Shown here: one piece after another, positions 6,848 through 7,345 of the stretch
Numbering within the stretch: the first letter of the stretch is position 1
Layout: every line of letters starts with the position of its first letter
NCBI GenBank assembly: GCA_024641835.1
Contig: JAHECH010000206.1
Coordinates: 1-7,345, forward strand
Source of the DNA: Deltaproteobacteria bacterium
GTDB taxonomy: Bacteria; Desulfobacterota; DSM-4660; Desulfatiglandales; HGW-15
Direction of reading: 5' to 3'
DNA length: 7,345 nucleotides
The notes under the pieces: generated by a model
Seen by the model: only the letters and a program-made list of their open reading frames with translations
Told to the model about the DNA's origin: nothing
Databases searched by the model: none
Translations under genes and position numbers: made by a program

Positions 6848-7345
6848 TTAGAGCTTATTCCACCATTCTTTCGCTTTGACCTGTCTCCCATAGCCAAAAG
6901 CATCATCCATCCATTTGTAGAGTCTGTCGAGCTGAGGGAGATTCTTTACATGCCATCTGACCATGCTATGAAACCTTGTATCCGGCTTGTTGAAAGGGCA
7001 TACCCTGATACAATTACCACAGCACGTATGATTCTTGGACCAAAACTCAAAGCACTTTTCGGCATCAACCGGCCATTTTAGTACCCCCGGGCTCGTAGAC
7101 CCGTTTAACGCTTTATCTGTGCGTTCTCCACTTTGAATAGCACTGCTAGGGCAATCTTGAGCGCACTTTCTACAAATCTCACAGAATTCAGCGACACCCA
7201 ACTCGATAGGTTCGTCGGCGAATAGAGGTAAATCAGTAATGACCTTAGCTATGCGGACCCGGGGTCCAAACTTGGATGTTATAAGCAACCCATTTCTGCC
7301 TAACTCACCGAGTCCCGCATCAATGGCGATAGGTATGCTAAGCGC
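6848..7345 (-). CDS. Reductive-dehalogenase (RdhA)-family protein, C-terminal part (5' end outside window)
   Basis: The frame is open through the right edge, giving 165 visible residues ending in TAA at 6848-6850. It opens in a core block with IDAGLGELGRNGLLITSKFG, then VITDLPL, typical of the cobalamin-dependent RdhA fold. Two ferredoxin-type [4Fe-4S] motifs follow: FCEICRKCAQDCPSSAI, and KCF plus CCGNCIRVCPFNKP, separated by the SxGxxKW block. The C-terminus DAFGYG followed by WW is also characteristic of RdhA. Internal TTG or ATG codons near 7288 are not the real start, because homology continues upstream. RdhA enzymes cleave carbon-halogen bonds reductively; many homologues in anaerobes have unknown substrates. 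The N-terminal cobalamin-binding region and any Tat signal are not visible, so location is open. Epoxyqueuosine reductase (QueG) shares the two-cluster layout, but the KW block and FGYG end favour RdhA. It lies upstream of the molybdoenzyme, probably in the same unit. Confidence 0.85.
   Translation of the reverse strand, partial: ALSIPIAIDAGLGELGRNGLLITSKFGPRVRIAKVITDLPLFADEPIELGVAEFCEICRKCAQDCPSSAIQSGERTDKALNGSTSPGVLKWPVDAEKCFEFWSKNHTCCGNCIRVCPFNKPDTRFHSMVRWHVKNLPQLDRLYKWMDDAFGYGRQVKAKEWWNKL

Noticed and set aside
6848..7288. A short complete ferredoxin-like gene starting at 7288
   Set aside because: The start would be a TTG, and the same frame continues upstream to the window edge with RdhA-like sequence (AGLGELGRNG), so it is a partial larger gene.
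6848..7345. Epoxyqueuosine reductase (QueG)
   Set aside because: The two-cluster layout is similar, but the KW block between clusters and the FGYG...WW C-terminus match RdhA homologues better, and no tRNA-modification context is present.

Overview
The window looks like chromosomal DNA from an anaerobic bacterium, most likely a sulfate-reducing or syntrophic Desulfobacterota-type organism. This is inferred from gene content, not from a marker gene. A reductive-dehalogenase homologue, a cytoplasmic molybdopterin (DMSO-reductase family) oxidoreductase, TIM-barrel amidohydrolases and an SCP-x-like thiolase with a DUF35 partner all fit anaerobic breakdown of aromatic, alicyclic or steroid-like carbon. 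No rRNA, tRNA, CRISPR array, insertion sequence or phage gene was seen.

All intact genes are on the minus strand, so transcription runs from right to left. At the right edge lies the C-terminal part of a reductive-dehalogenase (RdhA)-family protein (6848 to the edge). It is followed by a molybdopterin oxidoreductase (4649-6751), an amidohydrolase that overlaps it by 11 bases (3772-4659), and a second amidohydrolase that is cut off (about 3286-3723). These four probably form one transcription unit.

The middle (about 2380-3290) is a scar. A 5' fragment of a YtcJ-type amidohydrolase on the plus strand (3073 to about 3288) meets the cut end of the minus-strand amidohydrolase head to head near 3285. 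To its left is a class III aminotransferase remnant (about 2382-2870) with the PLP-binding middle deleted.

The left third holds a second minus-strand unit. It contains an SCP-x-like thiolase (976-2172) with a very good ribosome binding site, then a protein with a DUF35 zinc ribbon/OB fold plus an SCP2-like domain (1-959, cut by the window's left edge). Thiolase plus DUF35 pairs act as heteromeric carbon-carbon cleaving or forming enzymes on acyl-CoAs in known systems (BbsAB, Ltp2-ChsH2). This thiolase lacks the usual nucleophilic cysteine, so it may be an aldolase or another non-thiolytic enzyme.

The best leads are the cysteine-less thiolase with its unusual DUF35-SCP2 partner, and the RdhA/molybdoenzyme/amidohydrolase set, whose molybdoenzyme has Asp in place of one iron-sulfur cysteine. 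Substrates cannot be read from the sequence.
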